A stretch of DNA of 45,010 nt from Minisyncoccota bacterium (lineage in GTDB: Bacteria > Patescibacteriota > Minisyncoccia > Phycocordibacterales > JACZSL01): the NCBI GenBank assembly GCA_028280145.1, contig JANQMM010000048.1:1-45010 (forward strand). Direction: 5' to 3'. Positions 16,222 to 24,869 of the stretch are shown piece after piece; within the stretch, counting starts at the first letter, position 1, and the number at the start of each line of letters is the position of its first letter. A program made the position numbers and the translations under genes. The notes below the pieces were generated by a model, which saw only the letters and a list, made by a program, of their open reading frames with translations, was not told where the DNA came from and searched no databases.

Positions 16222-16407
16222 ATGAAAACAAATAAATCATACAAAAAAAGACTAAAGGTGACAAAAAACGGAAAAGTTCTGGCTCGAAAGACAGGACAGA
16301 ATCATTTTAATGCGAAAGCAAGTGGCACTGATCGTCTTGCAAAGAAAAATAGTGCTCCTGTTGCAATGACCTCGAAAGCGAAGGCTCGCTTCATAACGAC
16401 AAAATAA
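16222..16407 (+). CDS. rpmI: Ribosomal protein bL35
   Basis: 61 residues, normal family length. Very basic; MKTNKSYKKRLKVTKNGKV and NHFNAKASG match bL35 (K...RF..T..GK; H...K.S). The gap to infC is 17 nt and to rplT 19 nt, in the universal infC-rpmI-rplT order. Binds 23S rRNA in the large subunit. Confidence 0.95.
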   Translation: MKTNKSYKKRLKVTKNGKVLARKTGQNHFNAKASGTDRLAKKNSAPVAMTSKAKARFITTK

Positions 16408-16426
16408 TCTTCTAAGAAAACATATT

Positions 16427-16774
16427 ATGGCACGAGTTAAAAGAGGAACAACAAAAGCAAGACATAGACGAAGTGTTCTTAAGCTTGCGAAAGGATATCG
16501 ATTTGGACGTCGAAGCAAAGAAAAGCAAGCAAAAGAGGCTATTCGACACGCAGGAGTGCACGCATTCAATCATCGCAGGCGGAAAAAGGCTGATTTTCGA
16601 AGGCTTTTTACTGTCCGACTTAATGCAGCAGTACGAAATTTTGACATAAACTACAGCACATTCATCAATGCCCTCAAGAAAAAGGAAATTGCACTTGATC
16701 GAAAGGTGCTCTCTCAGATCGCAGATGAACACCCGGAAACATTTGAACGAATCGTAAATCAAATAAAAGCTTAA
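16427..16774 (+). CDS. rplT: Ribosomal protein bL20
   Basis: 115 residues. MARVKRGTTKARHRRSVLKLAKGYR and the RRKKADFRRLFTVRLNAAVR core are diagnostic of bL20, which is essential early in 50S assembly and in many bacteria represses its own operon by binding the mRNA. Last gene of the infC operon, followed directly by a strong terminator. Confidence 0.96.
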   Translation: MARVKRGTTKARHRRSVLKLAKGYRFGRRSKEKQAKEAIRHAGVHAFNHRRRKKADFRRLFTVRLNAAVRNFDINYSTFINALKKKEIALDRKVLSQIADEHPETFERIVNQIKA

Positions 16775-16779
16775 AAATC

Positions 16780-16805
16780 AAAAAACCGCTTCTAAGCGGT
16801 TTTTT
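16780..16805. terminator. Bidirectional intrinsic terminator after rplT
   Basis: AAAAAACCGCT, loop TCTA, AGCGGTTTTTT. Starts 6 nt past the rplT stop. Confidence 0.9.
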
Positions 16806-16952
16806 GGTCGGCAACAACAACCACCATATACTTTCCCCTTTGTAGTGATCATAGACTACATGTGTTTTTAGGTCGTCTGGTTTCATGAAATTATTATACA
16901 CATATTTCAAAATACCAATTATGTTATCATGAAATGTCACTAGTACGCCCAC

Positions 16953-18218
16953 ATGAAGAAAGAAAAGATCGAACGTGAAAATAAGAACATCTGCCTCGAC
17001 TGCAAAAGCAGAATTGAGGAGCTTTCATCGTCTTTTGAGCTTAGCAAAAGTGAGATAGCATTACTCAACCAGCCAAAACGAGTTTTTACATTCAGTGTCC
17101 CACTAAGACGCGATGATGGCTCAACAAAGATCTATAACGCATATCGCGTACAATATAATGATGCACTCGGCCCGACAAAGGGGGGTATTCGGTATCATCC
17201 CGATGTCGATATAGAAGAAGTAAAGACACTTGCTTTTCTTATGGCACTTAAATGCTCTCTTGTGAAACTTCCGCTTGGAGGTGCGAAGGGAGGGATTGAT
17301 GTAGATCCCGGAGATCTTTCAAAAGATGAACTCAAGCGACTGACCAAAGGGTTTGTGCGTGAGATCCATAAATTCATTGGACCAGACGTTGATATTCCGG
17401 CACCTGATGTAAATACCAATGCAGAGATCATGCGATGGATTGTTGAAGAATATTCGACACTCAAAGGCGTATTCACCCCCGCAGTCATAACCGGAAAACC
17501 GTTAGACATCGGTGGGTCACTCGGAAGAGACAGTGCAACCGGGCTTGGAGGTGCGTTTGTGCTTCATCATTACTTTGAAAAAACGCTACGTAAAAAAGCA
17601 GTAACTGTTGCCATTCAAGGGTTTGGGAATGTTGGCGGTCATATCGCACACTTCCTTCACAAATGGGGATATACAGTCGTGGCCGTAAGTGATGCAAAAG
17701 GCGGTTTGTATAAGAAAGAAGGGCTTCCCATTCCCGCTATGTTGAAAGCGCGAGGCACAACACCGGGTATTCGAGGATGTGTCCAATGTGATTCGATCAC
17801 AAACAAAGAGTTATTGGAGCTCGACGTCGATATACTTATCCCGGCGGCTCTCTCACACCAGATCACAAAAGAAAACGCCTCAGACATAAAAGCATCTGTC
17901 ATTTTAGAGATGGCAAACGCGCCTGTGACACAAGAAGCTGATGTTCTTCTAGAGGAAAGAAATGTCACAATTATTCGGGACATCCTTGCAAACGCCGGAG
18001 GAGTGATCGTAAGTTATTACGAATGGGTGCAAAATAATGAAGGAGTCTGTTGGGATGAGGATAAGGTACATAAAAAACTTAAAAAGAAGATATTACACGC
18101 ATTCGACGCTCTCCTAAGTGCGTCTCAAAATTCGAGCCAAAGCATGCGAGACGTTGCATATAAAATGGCAATTGACCGTATCCTCAAAGCAGAGAAGAAG
18201 CGAGGAACACTCGCCTAA
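16953..18218 (+). CDS. Glutamate dehydrogenase (Glu/Leu/Phe/Val dehydrogenase family)
   Basis: 421 residues, normal length for the hexameric family. Substrate-binding and catalytic residues: Lys76 in GPTKGGIRYHP, Lys100, catalytic Lys112 in LPLGGAKGG, and Asp152 in IPAPDVNT. The NAD(P)-binding Rossmann motif is GFGNVG (223-228). It interconverts glutamate and 2-oxoglutarate plus ammonia; a leucine- or phenylalanine-specific relative cannot be fully excluded. Residues 14-17 (CLDC) form an unusual N-terminal CxxC. Upstream are two CATGAAAT copies (16884-16891, 16928-16935), 44 nt apart. It starts a two-gene unit with the small protein 14 nt downstream. Confidence 0.9.
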   Translation: MKKEKIERENKNICLDCKSRIEELSSSFELSKSEIALLNQPKRVFTFSVPLRRDDGSTKIYNAYRVQYNDALGPTKGGIRYHPDVDIEEVKTLAFLMALKCSLVKLPLGGAKGGIDVDPGDLSKDELKRLTKGFVREIHKFIGPDVDIPAPDVNTNAEIMRWIVEEYSTLKGVFTPAVITGKPLDIGGSLGRDSATGLGGAFVLHHYFEKTLRKKAVTVAIQGFGNVGGHIAHFLHKWGYTVVAVSDAKGGLYKKEGLPIPAMLKARGTTPGIRGCVQCDSITNKELLELDVDILIPAALSHQITKENASDIKASVILEMANAPVTQEADVLLEERNVTIIRDILANAGGVIVSYYEWVQNNEGVCWDEDKVHKKLKKKILHAFDALLSASQNSSQSMRDVAYKMAIDRILKAEKKRGTLA

Positions 18219-18232
18219 AGAATACACCAGAC

Positions 18233-18580
18233 ATGCTTCCCGTTTTAAATACGACACTCGAGCAACTGTTTGATTTGCTGGGATATACCGTGCAAACAAA
18301 AAAAGATATCGTGCGTTCTATAGCGAAAGAAATCGAGCAAGAGGCTCTAAAAGAGGCTAAAAATGGTGTGGGGGAAAATATCGCTATTGAATCACTCAAT
18401 AAAGTACAAAAAATATTGGGCAAAAGAGAGACGTTCCATATCCTTGAGGCAGTCGCGGCGCGAGTGCTTGTGAATTTTTTTGCAGAGCACAAAAGAAATT
18501 ATAGTGAACAGCAGAAAGAGGTTTTCTTGACGTTTTTGCTTACCAACAAACTGAAGCGCGAACTGGAAAAATCGCTTTGA
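18233..18580 (+). CDS. Small helical hypothetical protein
   Basis: 115 residues, not recognised. Predominantly charged amphipathic helices (EIEQEALKEAKN; KRETFHILEAVAARVLVNFF; EVFLTFLLTNKLKRELEKSL), no Cys pairs, no signal peptide, no TM helix, so probably a soluble cytoplasmic protein. It starts 14 nt after the glutamate dehydrogenase stop, on the same strand, and converges with the zinc-ribbon gene 3 nt further on. Confidence 0.6.
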   Translation: MLPVLNTTLEQLFDLLGYTVQTKKDIVRSIAKEIEQEALKEAKNGVGENIAIESLNKVQKILGKRETFHILEAVAARVLVNFFAEHKRNYSEQQKEVFLTFLLTNKLKRELEKSL

Positions 18581-18583
18581 AAC

Positions 18584-19225
18584 TTACGATGCAACTGGAT
18601 GACAAGTCGGTTCAGTATCCATGTCGATCTCACACGGATCACATGAGATATATACCCCCTCAAATCCGGTGAAATATTTATTTCGCTCATAATACTCCAG
18701 GCAACTCTTGCAGAGGATCATTTCATCGAGCTCACGTAAGGGTGAAAGAAAGTTACTGTCCCGATGACATTTCTGGCAGACATTGAGATCGCCGGTAAGA
18801 TGCTCTCTAAAGGCTGTTAGTCTCGCTTTTCGTTTTGCAAAAAGTGCATGTACGTACTGTTCTTCATCTTCTCTGCTGGCAGGCACCAGGTCACATTTGA
18901 TCTTTTCAAAGTCGTCTTTATCCAAAGAGCCACAGACATATTTTTTCCCGAGCACGACACCGGTCGTATTGCCCATTGTCATAAGATCATCCGTGATCTC
19001 TTCCATGCGAGCCGCAAGTTGGAGAAAAGTGTCAGAATCAATAAGTCCGCGTCGGTATTGACTGACCAAAGCTCGTTTTATTTTCATTTTATTGCGCCGC
19101 ACCGCCCGAGCCTCATTCATAGTATCCATACGAGCAAGTCGTACTTTTTCTTCCATCGACAAACGCACCCCCTTAATGCGTGGTTCAACAGATGTATAAC
19201 GATTAGTAGAAGTAAGCCATCCCAT
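18584..19225 (-). CDS. Zinc-ribbon hypothetical protein
   Basis: 213 residues, family not recognised. The N-terminal half is charged and helical (RLSMEEKVRLARMDTMNEAR), followed by a possible beta segment. Near residue 148, CQKC pairs with CKSC about 22 residues later: a treble-clef or zinc-ribbon knuckle. The C-terminus has another CDPC and a single Cys. Cys-pair spacing suggests one bound zinc and possibly an rRNA/DNA-binding or regulatory role, but nothing specific can be claimed. A promoter candidate lies at 19299-19326. Confidence 0.6.
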   Translation of the reverse strand: MGWLTSTNRYTSVEPRIKGVRLSMEEKVRLARMDTMNEARAVRRNKMKIKRALVSQYRRGLIDSDTFLQLAARMEEITDDLMTMGNTTGVVLGKKYVCGSLDKDDFEKIKCDLVPASREDEEQYVHALFAKRKARLTAFREHLTGDLNVCQKCHRDSNFLSPLRELDEMILCKSCLEYYERNKYFTGFEGVYISCDPCEIDMDTEPTCHPVAS

Positions 19226-19298
19226 AAGCCGTATCTTTTAATTCCAGCCAATAGGACCCCTGGACCAGTGCCAAAGCCAACCAGTCGCCTATGGATTA

Positions 19299-19326
19299 AC
19301 TATACCACACTTTCTGAAAAAACAAA
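19299..19326 (-). promoter_or_regulatory. Promoter of the zinc-ribbon gene
   Basis: Minus strand TTTGTT (19326-19321), 16 nt, TATAGT (19304-19299). The leader would be about 70 nt. The -35 lies about 20 nt past the stop of the upstream metallo-hydrolase gene. Confidence 0.5.
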
Positions 19327-19344
19327 CTTCTTTATCGCAAAAAG

Positions 19345-20721
19345 TTAAAAATCTATCTCAAAACTTTGGTCTTGCGTCGGCACTATTGCGTCAATTTCAT
19401 GATAATCGCGAAGTCGTTGCGCAAGAAACAAAGAGGCCTTGGGCTCTCCCATTGCAAGAAATACTTTTTCCACTGTTTCAGAAATAGGTTCAATGAACCG
19501 AATAAGGTTATCCGAATCCTTGTGAGCTGAAAACCCTGTGATCGTTTCAACGTGGGCACGTACTTTTACACTTTTGCCAAAAATATCTACCGTTTTGTTT
19601 CCATCTTGGATTTGTCTTCCTAAGGTCCCCGGCACCTGATAGCCTACGAAGCAAATGGTATTCTTTGGATCCCCTAAATATATCTTTTGATGGAACATGA
19701 TACGCCCACCATGACTCATGCCGCTTCCTGCAAGAATTATCTTGGGACCCTTTTTATAGATAATATCCTTTGACTCTTCCCGGGTAATGGTCAACTTTAG
19801 TTTTGGGAAATCAAAGATGTCATCACCGGTTTGTATCTCCTCTTGCACGTGCTTCTTAAAGTTGTGTATGTAATTGCGATAGATATCAGTTACTTTTATT
19901 GCAAGTGGGGAATCCAGATATACCGGCACTGATTCGACCTGACCTCCTTCGATCATGTGGTTGAGCTCATGAAGTATGATCTGTGTACGTTCGATAGAAA
20001 AAACAGGAATCATCAGTGTGCCGCCCCGAGCAATCGATTCTGCAACAACGCGCTTGAAAGCGTCTGATCGTTCTTTCATGGTTGTTTCGTGATTCCGATC
20101 ACCATATACCGATTCCATAACGACATAGTGTACGTCCTGAGAAAGCGGTTCCGTATCTTTAAGCAGAGGTGTCGGACTATTTCCCAAATCGCCCGTAAAC
20201 GCGATTTTACGGCTTCCCGAAGGTCTTCTGTGACGTATTTCAAAGATACTGGAACCCAAAATATGCCCGGCATCTTTAGCGTAGACAGTATATCCAGGTG
20301 CTAATTCAAATTCCGTTCGGTAGGGTATATCCTTCCACAAACGCATTGTCCTCTCCACATCTTTTTCAGTATAAAGCGCCTCCTTTCCTTCAAATGTAGC
20401 TTCTCTTCTCATAAGGGAAAGTCCGCTATGGAACATGGTCTGAGCAATTTCTCTTGTAGATGGCGTTGAGTAAATGACGCCACTAAAACCATCGTGTACA
20501 AGTTTTGGAACACGTCCGATATGATCAAGATGAGCGTGCGTTACCAAAAGAACATCAATGGTCTTCGGGTCATATTTGAAATCATCATAGTTACACCCAT
20601 GACACACACGCCGATCTTGAACCAAACCGCAATCAACCAGGATGCGCATATCGGTCGTTTCAAGCAAAAAATTTGCTCCGGTAACAGTTCCCGCGCCGCC
20701 AAAAAACGTTAACTTACTCAT
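19345..20721 (-). CDS. MBL-fold/beta-CASP metallo-hydrolase (CPSF73/YSH1-like RNase family)
   Basis: 458 residues. The metallo-beta-lactamase core has THAHLDH (61-67, zinc ligands), DAGHILGSS and FTGDLG. The beta-CASP insert follows with ESVYGDR (motif A region), SGMSHGGR and a late HVETITGFSAHKD that supplies the last histidine. This architecture is typical of bacterial homologues of CPSF73: RNA endo/exonucleases acting in the cytoplasm. The start codon overlaps the end of the upstream membrane-protein gene by 8 nt. Probable role in RNA processing or decay; substrate unknown. Confidence 0.88.
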   Translation of the reverse strand: MSKLTFFGGAGTVTGANFLLETTDMRILVDCGLVQDRRVCHGCNYDDFKYDPKTIDVLLVTHAHLDHIGRVPKLVHDGFSGVIYSTPSTREIAQTMFHSGLSLMRREATFEGKEALYTEKDVERTMRLWKDIPYRTEFELAPGYTVYAKDAGHILGSSIFEIRHRRPSGSRKIAFTGDLGNSPTPLLKDTEPLSQDVHYVVMESVYGDRNHETTMKERSDAFKRVVAESIARGGTLMIPVFSIERTQIILHELNHMIEGGQVESVPVYLDSPLAIKVTDIYRNYIHNFKKHVQEEIQTGDDIFDFPKLKLTITREESKDIIYKKGPKIILAGSGMSHGGRIMFHQKIYLGDPKNTICFVGYQVPGTLGRQIQDGNKTVDIFGKSVKVRAHVETITGFSAHKDSDNLIRFIEPISETVEKVFLAMGEPKASLFLAQRLRDYHEIDAIVPTQDQSFEIDF

Positions 20722-21130
20722 GTGAAGAAGATTTTTTAAATAAACCGGATATATAGATAAGATAAAATCCGAAGACAGCGCCCATTATGCCCATTAAAAA
20801 ATCAATAATAGTATCAATGATGTATTCAACCGGATCATGTAGTACCAACTTAAACATAAATTCAAAAGATTCCCATAACAAACTTATAATAAACACAAAG
20901 AGGATCACATCAAATAAAAGAATGGCTTTTGGTCGTGCATTAGTGATCAAATTGCATCTTTCGGCAAACCACAATCCAAAAAGGGAAGCAAGTAATCCAC
21001 CGAGAAAGTGCATAACAATATCCAGCCACGGAAAGTGCCAATACAAAAAATTGTTGAGCGCGTACCCATGCAACACTGCTACAACAATACCCAGTACAAC
21101 AATTGAAAGCGGAAGCGCAAGTTTTGTCAT
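20714..21130 (-). CDS. Small four-helix membrane protein
   Basis: 138 residues with about four TM helices (5-25, 36-58, 70-90, 103-128). Between them lie WHFPWLDIVMHFLGG, with Asp and His at a membrane edge, and LWESFEFMFKL...YIIDTIIDFLMGIMGA. The D..MHF.GG and E..E...D...D pattern resembles VanZ/YjdF-type membrane proteins, but the family cannot be fixed by eye. It overlaps the metallo-hydrolase gene by 8 nt. A TATAAT at 21144-21139 places the transcript start within a few bases of the ATG, so the mRNA may be nearly leaderless. Confidence 0.65.
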   Translation of the reverse strand: MTKLALPLSIVVLGIVVAVLHGYALNNFLYWHFPWLDIVMHFLGGLLASLFGLWFAERCNLITNARPKAILLFDVILFVFIISLLWESFEFMFKLVLHDPVEYIIDTIIDFLMGIMGAVFGFYLIYISGLFKKSSSHE

Positions 21131-21467
21131 GTGTTTCTATTATACAAGCAGGTGTTAAAAACACCTCATTCATACGCACCAAGCGCCCGAGGCGAGAGCA
21201 CCCGGGCACTTGGTAAGGCAAGGTTGATAACTAATATAACCTGGTACACCCAGGTGGGATTCCTCAACACATCCTTCTCTGAAATCCTCGTCAGATTCTC
21301 ATTGAAGAAGTGCAATTCGGACTCCCCATAATTTTCATTAAGTGGTTATTAGTTATAACCTTAGGTACATTGTACACATATTTCGATCAATTTGTGTAGC
21401 ATTTCGTGTGAAGAAAAAATGTGGTGCAAAACGAGGTTTTTTGGTGACACATCGCCAAGAGAATATT
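21131..21467. other. Intergenic region with several hairpins
   Basis: 337 nt, no convincing gene. It holds the palindrome AGGTGTTAAAAACACCT (21150-21166) beside a TATAAT (21144-21139, minus), an 11-bp hairpin with one mismatch (21178-21213), ACCTGG/CCAGGT (21239-21255), GGTTAT/ATAACC near 21341-21357, and a minus-strand element GAAATATGTGTACAAT near 21386-21370 that also occurs upstream of gdh. It could contain a small RNA on the minus strand. It does not fold as a tRNA. Confidence 0.5.
21139..21166 (-). promoter_or_regulatory. Near-leaderless promoter with 17-nt palindrome
   Basis: TATAAT at 21144-21139 on the minus strand, 8 nt before the ATG at 21130. The perfect 7-bp palindrome AGGTGTT/AACACCT (21150-21166) occupies the spacer and could be an operator. 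The -35 is poor. Confidence 0.4.
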
Positions 21468-22073
21468 CTATTCAAGAATGCCGTCCAAATTTACATCGTA
21501 TAGTATTTCCTCCTGGAAAAGCCTGTAGTCAATGAGTTCGTCTTTGTCAAACCAAAGCTCAATCTCCCGCTCTGCCTCTTCAGCGGAATCACTGCAGTGA
21601 ATAAGATTACGTACCGCCCGATCGTCAAGTGAACAGATCGCATACGAATCAAGAGTGAAGTCTCCACGAATTGTTCCAACATCCGATGTTGATGGCTCTG
21701 TTTCTCCCACCAACTTCTTCACTACAGCAGCAGCCTGATTGCCTTCCAACACCATCATGAGCACCGGCCCTGCGGTCATGAACGTCACCAGCGCCTGCAC
21801 GATATCGCGTCCGTATTCTATAGCCTCTTTTTCAACAGGCAGTCCGGATTTCTTTCTATCCTCAACGATACGTTTTCCTTTTTCCAGAAACCATGCTTCG
21901 TCCTTGTTATAGTGTTTCCATAATTTCTTTGTATCAGCTATACCAAAACGAAGAGCAACAATCTTTAGACCGACACGTTCAAAGCGCTTTATGATCTCTC
22001 CAATAAGTGAACGTTGTACGCCATCGGGCTTAATGATGACAAATGATCGTGCGCGTTTATGATGTTTTTCCAT
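21468..22073 (-). CDS. ndk: Nucleoside diphosphate kinase
   Basis: 201 residues from the ATG at 22073. RSFVIIKPDGVQRSLIGEII is the family start, and the phospho-histidine lies in NLIHCSDS near the C-terminus, preceded by GTIRGDFTLD. It balances NTP pools by transferring gamma-phosphate. Compared with the usual 130-150 residues it has an insertion after the first third (KGKRIVEDRKKSGLPVEK) and a C-terminal tail, as in the longer archaeal/CPR type. An earlier in-frame start at 22133 lies inside the promoter (22105-22133), so 22073 is preferred. Confidence 0.93.
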   Translation of the reverse strand: MEKHHKRARSFVIIKPDGVQRSLIGEIIKRFERVGLKIVALRFGIADTKKLWKHYNKDEAWFLEKGKRIVEDRKKSGLPVEKEAIEYGRDIVQALVTFMTAGPVLMMVLEGNQAAAVVKKLVGETEPSTSDVGTIRGDFTLDSYAICSLDDRAVRNLIHCSDSAEEAEREIELWFDKDELIDYRLFQEEILYDVNLDGILE

Positions 22074-22104
22074 GATGTTCTTATGACAAAAATAAATCAG
22101 TCCG

Positions 22105-22133
22105 ATTATACAAAGACTTACCCTATTAAACAA
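22105..22133 (-). promoter_or_regulatory. Promoter of ndk
   Basis: Minus strand TTGTTT (22133-22128), 17 nt, TATAAT (22110-22105). Lies immediately after the map stop and shows that ndk can be transcribed alone. Confidence 0.75.
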
Positions 22134-22135
22134 TA

Positions 22136-22909
22136 TTAAGAAGATTGTGTCAGAATTTCGGGGTCTCCCTCCGTAACAAGAACAGTGTGTTCAAAATGGG
22201 CACTTTGTTTTCCATCCTTTGTCTTGAACGTATACCCGTCATCGGCAAGAATAATATCTTTACTACCCAGATTCAACATCGGCTCAATGGCAATGACCAT
22301 ACCGGAAAGAAGTTCTGTTCCTGTTCCCCGTGTTCCAAAATTTGGGATCGTTGGCTCTTCATGTACATGCCAACCCACACCGTGCCCGCCCAACTCTTCG
22401 ACAATGCCGAAGCGACCGGCAACAAATTCTTCGATTGCCGCGCCAATATCCCCCGTTTTGTTACCTGCGCGCACCTCTCTTATACCAACGGCAAGGGCTT
22501 TTTTTGTCACTGCAAGCAGTTCCTGTATCTCCTCCGAGATTTTGCCGACCGGTACCGTTACCGCGCTATCTGTAATAAGTCCCTTGTGTGTCACTCCAAG
22601 ATCAATACCCACGATATCTCCTTCTGCGAGTATTTTCGGGTCTTCATTTGGAATACCGTGCACGATTTCATCATTTACCGATACACACACGGCCGCAGGA
22701 AAAGGTCTGTTTGCTCCCTGGGGGGTGTAATTTTTAAACGACGCCGTATCTCCCTTTTCTGCAATCAGCTTATTTGCAAGGTCTTCAATATCTTGTGTTG
22801 AAACGCCGGGTTTGATGCTTGCAGCAAGAGCATTGCGAACAGAAGCAAGACGCTTGCCACACTCTTTTAAAATCTCTATATCTTCTGAACTTTTTACCAA
22901 ATGTTTCAT
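22136..22909 (-). CDS. map: Methionine aminopeptidase type I
   Basis: 257 residues. Removes N-terminal Met from nascent proteins. The five metal ligands are all visible in order: Asp in VGIDLGV, Asp in LITDSAV, His in GGHGVG, Glu in IAIEPML and Glu in FEHTVLVTE. The substrate-pocket motif NDEIVHGIP is present. Type I, without insert or N-terminal zinc finger. Its ATG directly abuts the adk stop (no gap), in the classical secY-adk-map order. Confidence 0.96.
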   Translation of the reverse strand: MKHLVKSSEDIEILKECGKRLASVRNALAASIKPGVSTQDIEDLANKLIAEKGDTASFKNYTPQGANRPFPAAVCVSVNDEIVHGIPNEDPKILAEGDIVGIDLGVTHKGLITDSAVTVPVGKISEEIQELLAVTKKALAVGIREVRAGNKTGDIGAAIEEFVAGRFGIVEELGGHGVGWHVHEEPTIPNFGTRGTGTELLSGMVIAIEPMLNLGSKDIILADDGYTFKTKDGKQSAHFEHTVLVTEGDPEILTQSS

Positions 22910-23485
22910 TTACAGTTTCTTTAGTTCTGTCATGATATCCTCATGAACCTGCTCCGGCGTCTGCATACCATTGATCTCGATCAATTTCCCCTTATCTTTG
23001 AAGTGCTTAACTGAAGCCGCGGTGTGTGTGTTGTATTCTTCAAATCTTTTTTTGATAGCCTCGGGGTCGTCATCCGAACGCCCTTCTTTTTTCGCACGAA
23101 TCTGAAGGCGTTCAATTATCTTGTCTTCGTCAACATCTAAATAAATAGCTCTATAAGGGCGATCCAGCCATTCCATCACTTCACAAAAAAGCTCAGCCTC
23201 AGGTAACTTCCTTCCGGGACCTTCAAACACAATACCTGTATCGTGCGGGGTGTGAAACGCTTTATGTTCGAACCAATATGACGCAAACCAATGTGGCATA
23301 AGTAAGCCCTGATCATACTCTCCCTTTACTTTTTTCCCCAAAAAAGTGTCTTCTTCTCGCAGAGCACGAAATGCGCCACCGCTTGAGAAAAAATCGTAGT
23401 TGAGAGTTTCGGCAAGAAGCTTAGCCTGAGTACCTTTGCCGGAACCCGGCTTTCCCATCATTGCAATTGTAGTAATACTTGTCAT
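22910..23485 (-). CDS. adk: Adenylate kinase
   Basis: 191 residues. P-loop GKPGSGKGTQ (11-20), NMP-binding helix with SSGGAFRALR, and the LID arginine region RLQIRAKKEGRSDDDPEAIKKRFEEYN. The LID is the short form without zinc cysteines. Converts AMP + ATP to 2 ADP. TGIVFEGPGRKLPEAELF replaces the usual GFPR with GPGR, a slight deviation. It follows the secY terminator. Confidence 0.92.
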   Translation of the reverse strand: MTSITTIAMMGKPGSGKGTQAKLLAETLNYDFFSSGGAFRALREEDTFLGKKVKGEYDQGLLMPHWFASYWFEHKAFHTPHDTGIVFEGPGRKLPEAELFCEVMEWLDRPYRAIYLDVDEDKIIERLQIRAKKEGRSDDDPEAIKKRFEEYNTHTAASVKHFKDKGKLIEINGMQTPEQVHEDIMTELKKL

Positions 23486-23503
23486 TTAGATCCAAATAGT
23501 TAA

Positions 23504-23528
23504 CTAAAAAAGCGCCTATTGGCGGCTT
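23504..23528 (-). terminator. Intrinsic terminator between secY and adk
   Basis: Minus strand: AAG-CGCC, loop AATA, GGCG-CTT (one bulged C), then a T6 tract. Located about 65 nt past the secY stop. Confidence 0.65.
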
Positions 23529-23592
23529 GAGTATACCATTCTTACACATTCCAGACTATAGCAGAGCGCCTTCAAAGATGGTTTGTTATCAC

Positions 23593-24867
23593 CTAATACT
23601 CCCTGATCGAAAGTTGACTATCAATACGTCGTACAAGGTCGAGGATCACGGAAACAGCGATCAAAAGTGCCGTACCACCAATTGCAAACGCAGTGACGTT
23701 TGTCGCGGCTTGCATCCCAAGAGGAAGCACCGCAATAAGACCAAGGAAGATAGCGCCCACAAGTGTGAGTCTGGTGAGGATGTTCCCTATATACTCTGAG
23801 GTATTCTGCCCGGGACGCACTCCGGGGATGAATGCTCCTGATTTCTGCAGATTCTTAGAGATCTGATTTGGGTCAAACGTGACCGCAGTATAGAAATAAG
23901 TGAAGAGAAATACCAAAACAAAGTAAAATGCCGAGTATACCCACCCATTATTAAGAACGGCAAGCACTGCATTTGAAAGCGTTTGCACGATACCACTATC
24001 AGTTCCTGCAAAGAATGAGAGTATCATTTGCGGGAAAAGAAGAATGGAAAGTGCAAAAATGATCGGCATCACACCAGCCTGGTTAACTCGAAGCGGAAGG
24101 TATGTGGAAATACCACCATACGTTTTCATGCCACGCACTCGACGTGCATACGTGATCGGGATCGGCCGTTCCGCCTCCGTTACAATAACAACACCGGCGG
24201 TTATCAATATGGCAGCAACCGTAAAGCCAAGATAGAGCGGGATCTGTGAGGGTTCAAACGTGAAAATAAGCTGTTGTATGGTGGTTGGCAGTCCCGCAAC
24301 GATTCCGGCAAAAATAATAAGCGAAACACCATTTCCGATACCAAATTCGGTTATCAACTCGCCGATCCACATGAGAAGGATCGAGCCGGCGGTTACGATA
24401 AGAATATTCAAAATCAGCTCAAAAAGCCCGAGATCAATCAAGATACCCTGTCGTTGTAAGATCATAAGAAATCCGAATGATTGCATGAGCGCAAGCGGAA
24501 CAGTAAGCAGGCGCGAATATTGCGTGAACTTTTTCTTACCGAGTTCTCCTTCCTCCGAATAGAGCGCCTTCAGTTTTGGCACCATCACGGTAAGTAGCTG
24601 CATGATGATCGCCGCGGTAATATATGGCGCAACACCAAGCATCACTATGGAAAGGTTTGCGAGTCCGCCTCCCGAGAAAATATTGAGAAGGCCGAGAAAT
24701 TGATTATTCGAGAAAAACTCTTCAAGACGAAAAGCGTCTACTCCGGGAATCGGAATAGCGGCAAGTGCACGAAATAGAATAAGTGCAAAAAAGATAAAAA
24801 GTATGCGTTTTCGCAAAGTCTCGTCTTTTGCAATTTGCGATATTTTTGTGGTGATCTCCGCAAGCAT
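23593..24867 (-). CDS. secY: Preprotein translocase subunit SecY
   Basis: 424 residues with ten hydrophobic helices, the usual length. Plug/first loop AIPIPGVD, TM2 with GVAPYITAAIIMQLL, cytoplasmic loop ERPIPITYARRVRG (the conserved C4 region) and C5 loop QKSGAFIPGVRPG are diagnostic. Forms the protein-conducting channel of the inner membrane with SecE. It starts 2 nt after rplO and ends the spc part of the cluster, followed by a terminator. Confidence 0.97.
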   Translation of the reverse strand: MLAEITTKISQIAKDETLRKRILFIFFALILFRALAAIPIPGVDAFRLEEFFSNNQFLGLLNIFSGGGLANLSIVMLGVAPYITAAIIMQLLTVMVPKLKALYSEEGELGKKKFTQYSRLLTVPLALMQSFGFLMILQRQGILIDLGLFELILNILIVTAGSILLMWIGELITEFGIGNGVSLIIFAGIVAGLPTTIQQLIFTFEPSQIPLYLGFTVAAILITAGVVIVTEAERPIPITYARRVRGMKTYGGISTYLPLRVNQAGVMPIIFALSILLFPQMILSFFAGTDSGIVQTLSNAVLAVLNNGWVYSAFYFVLVFLFTYFYTAVTFDPNQISKNLQKSGAFIPGVRPGQNTSEYIGNILTRLTLVGAIFLGLIAVLPLGMQAATNVTAFAIGGTALLIAVSVILDLVRRIDSQLSIREY

Positions 24868-24869
24868 AT

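Noticed and set aside
21178..21255. Possible tRNA
   Set aside because: Two hairpins are present but no cloverleaf, no TTCGA T-loop and no acceptor stem could be made on either strand.
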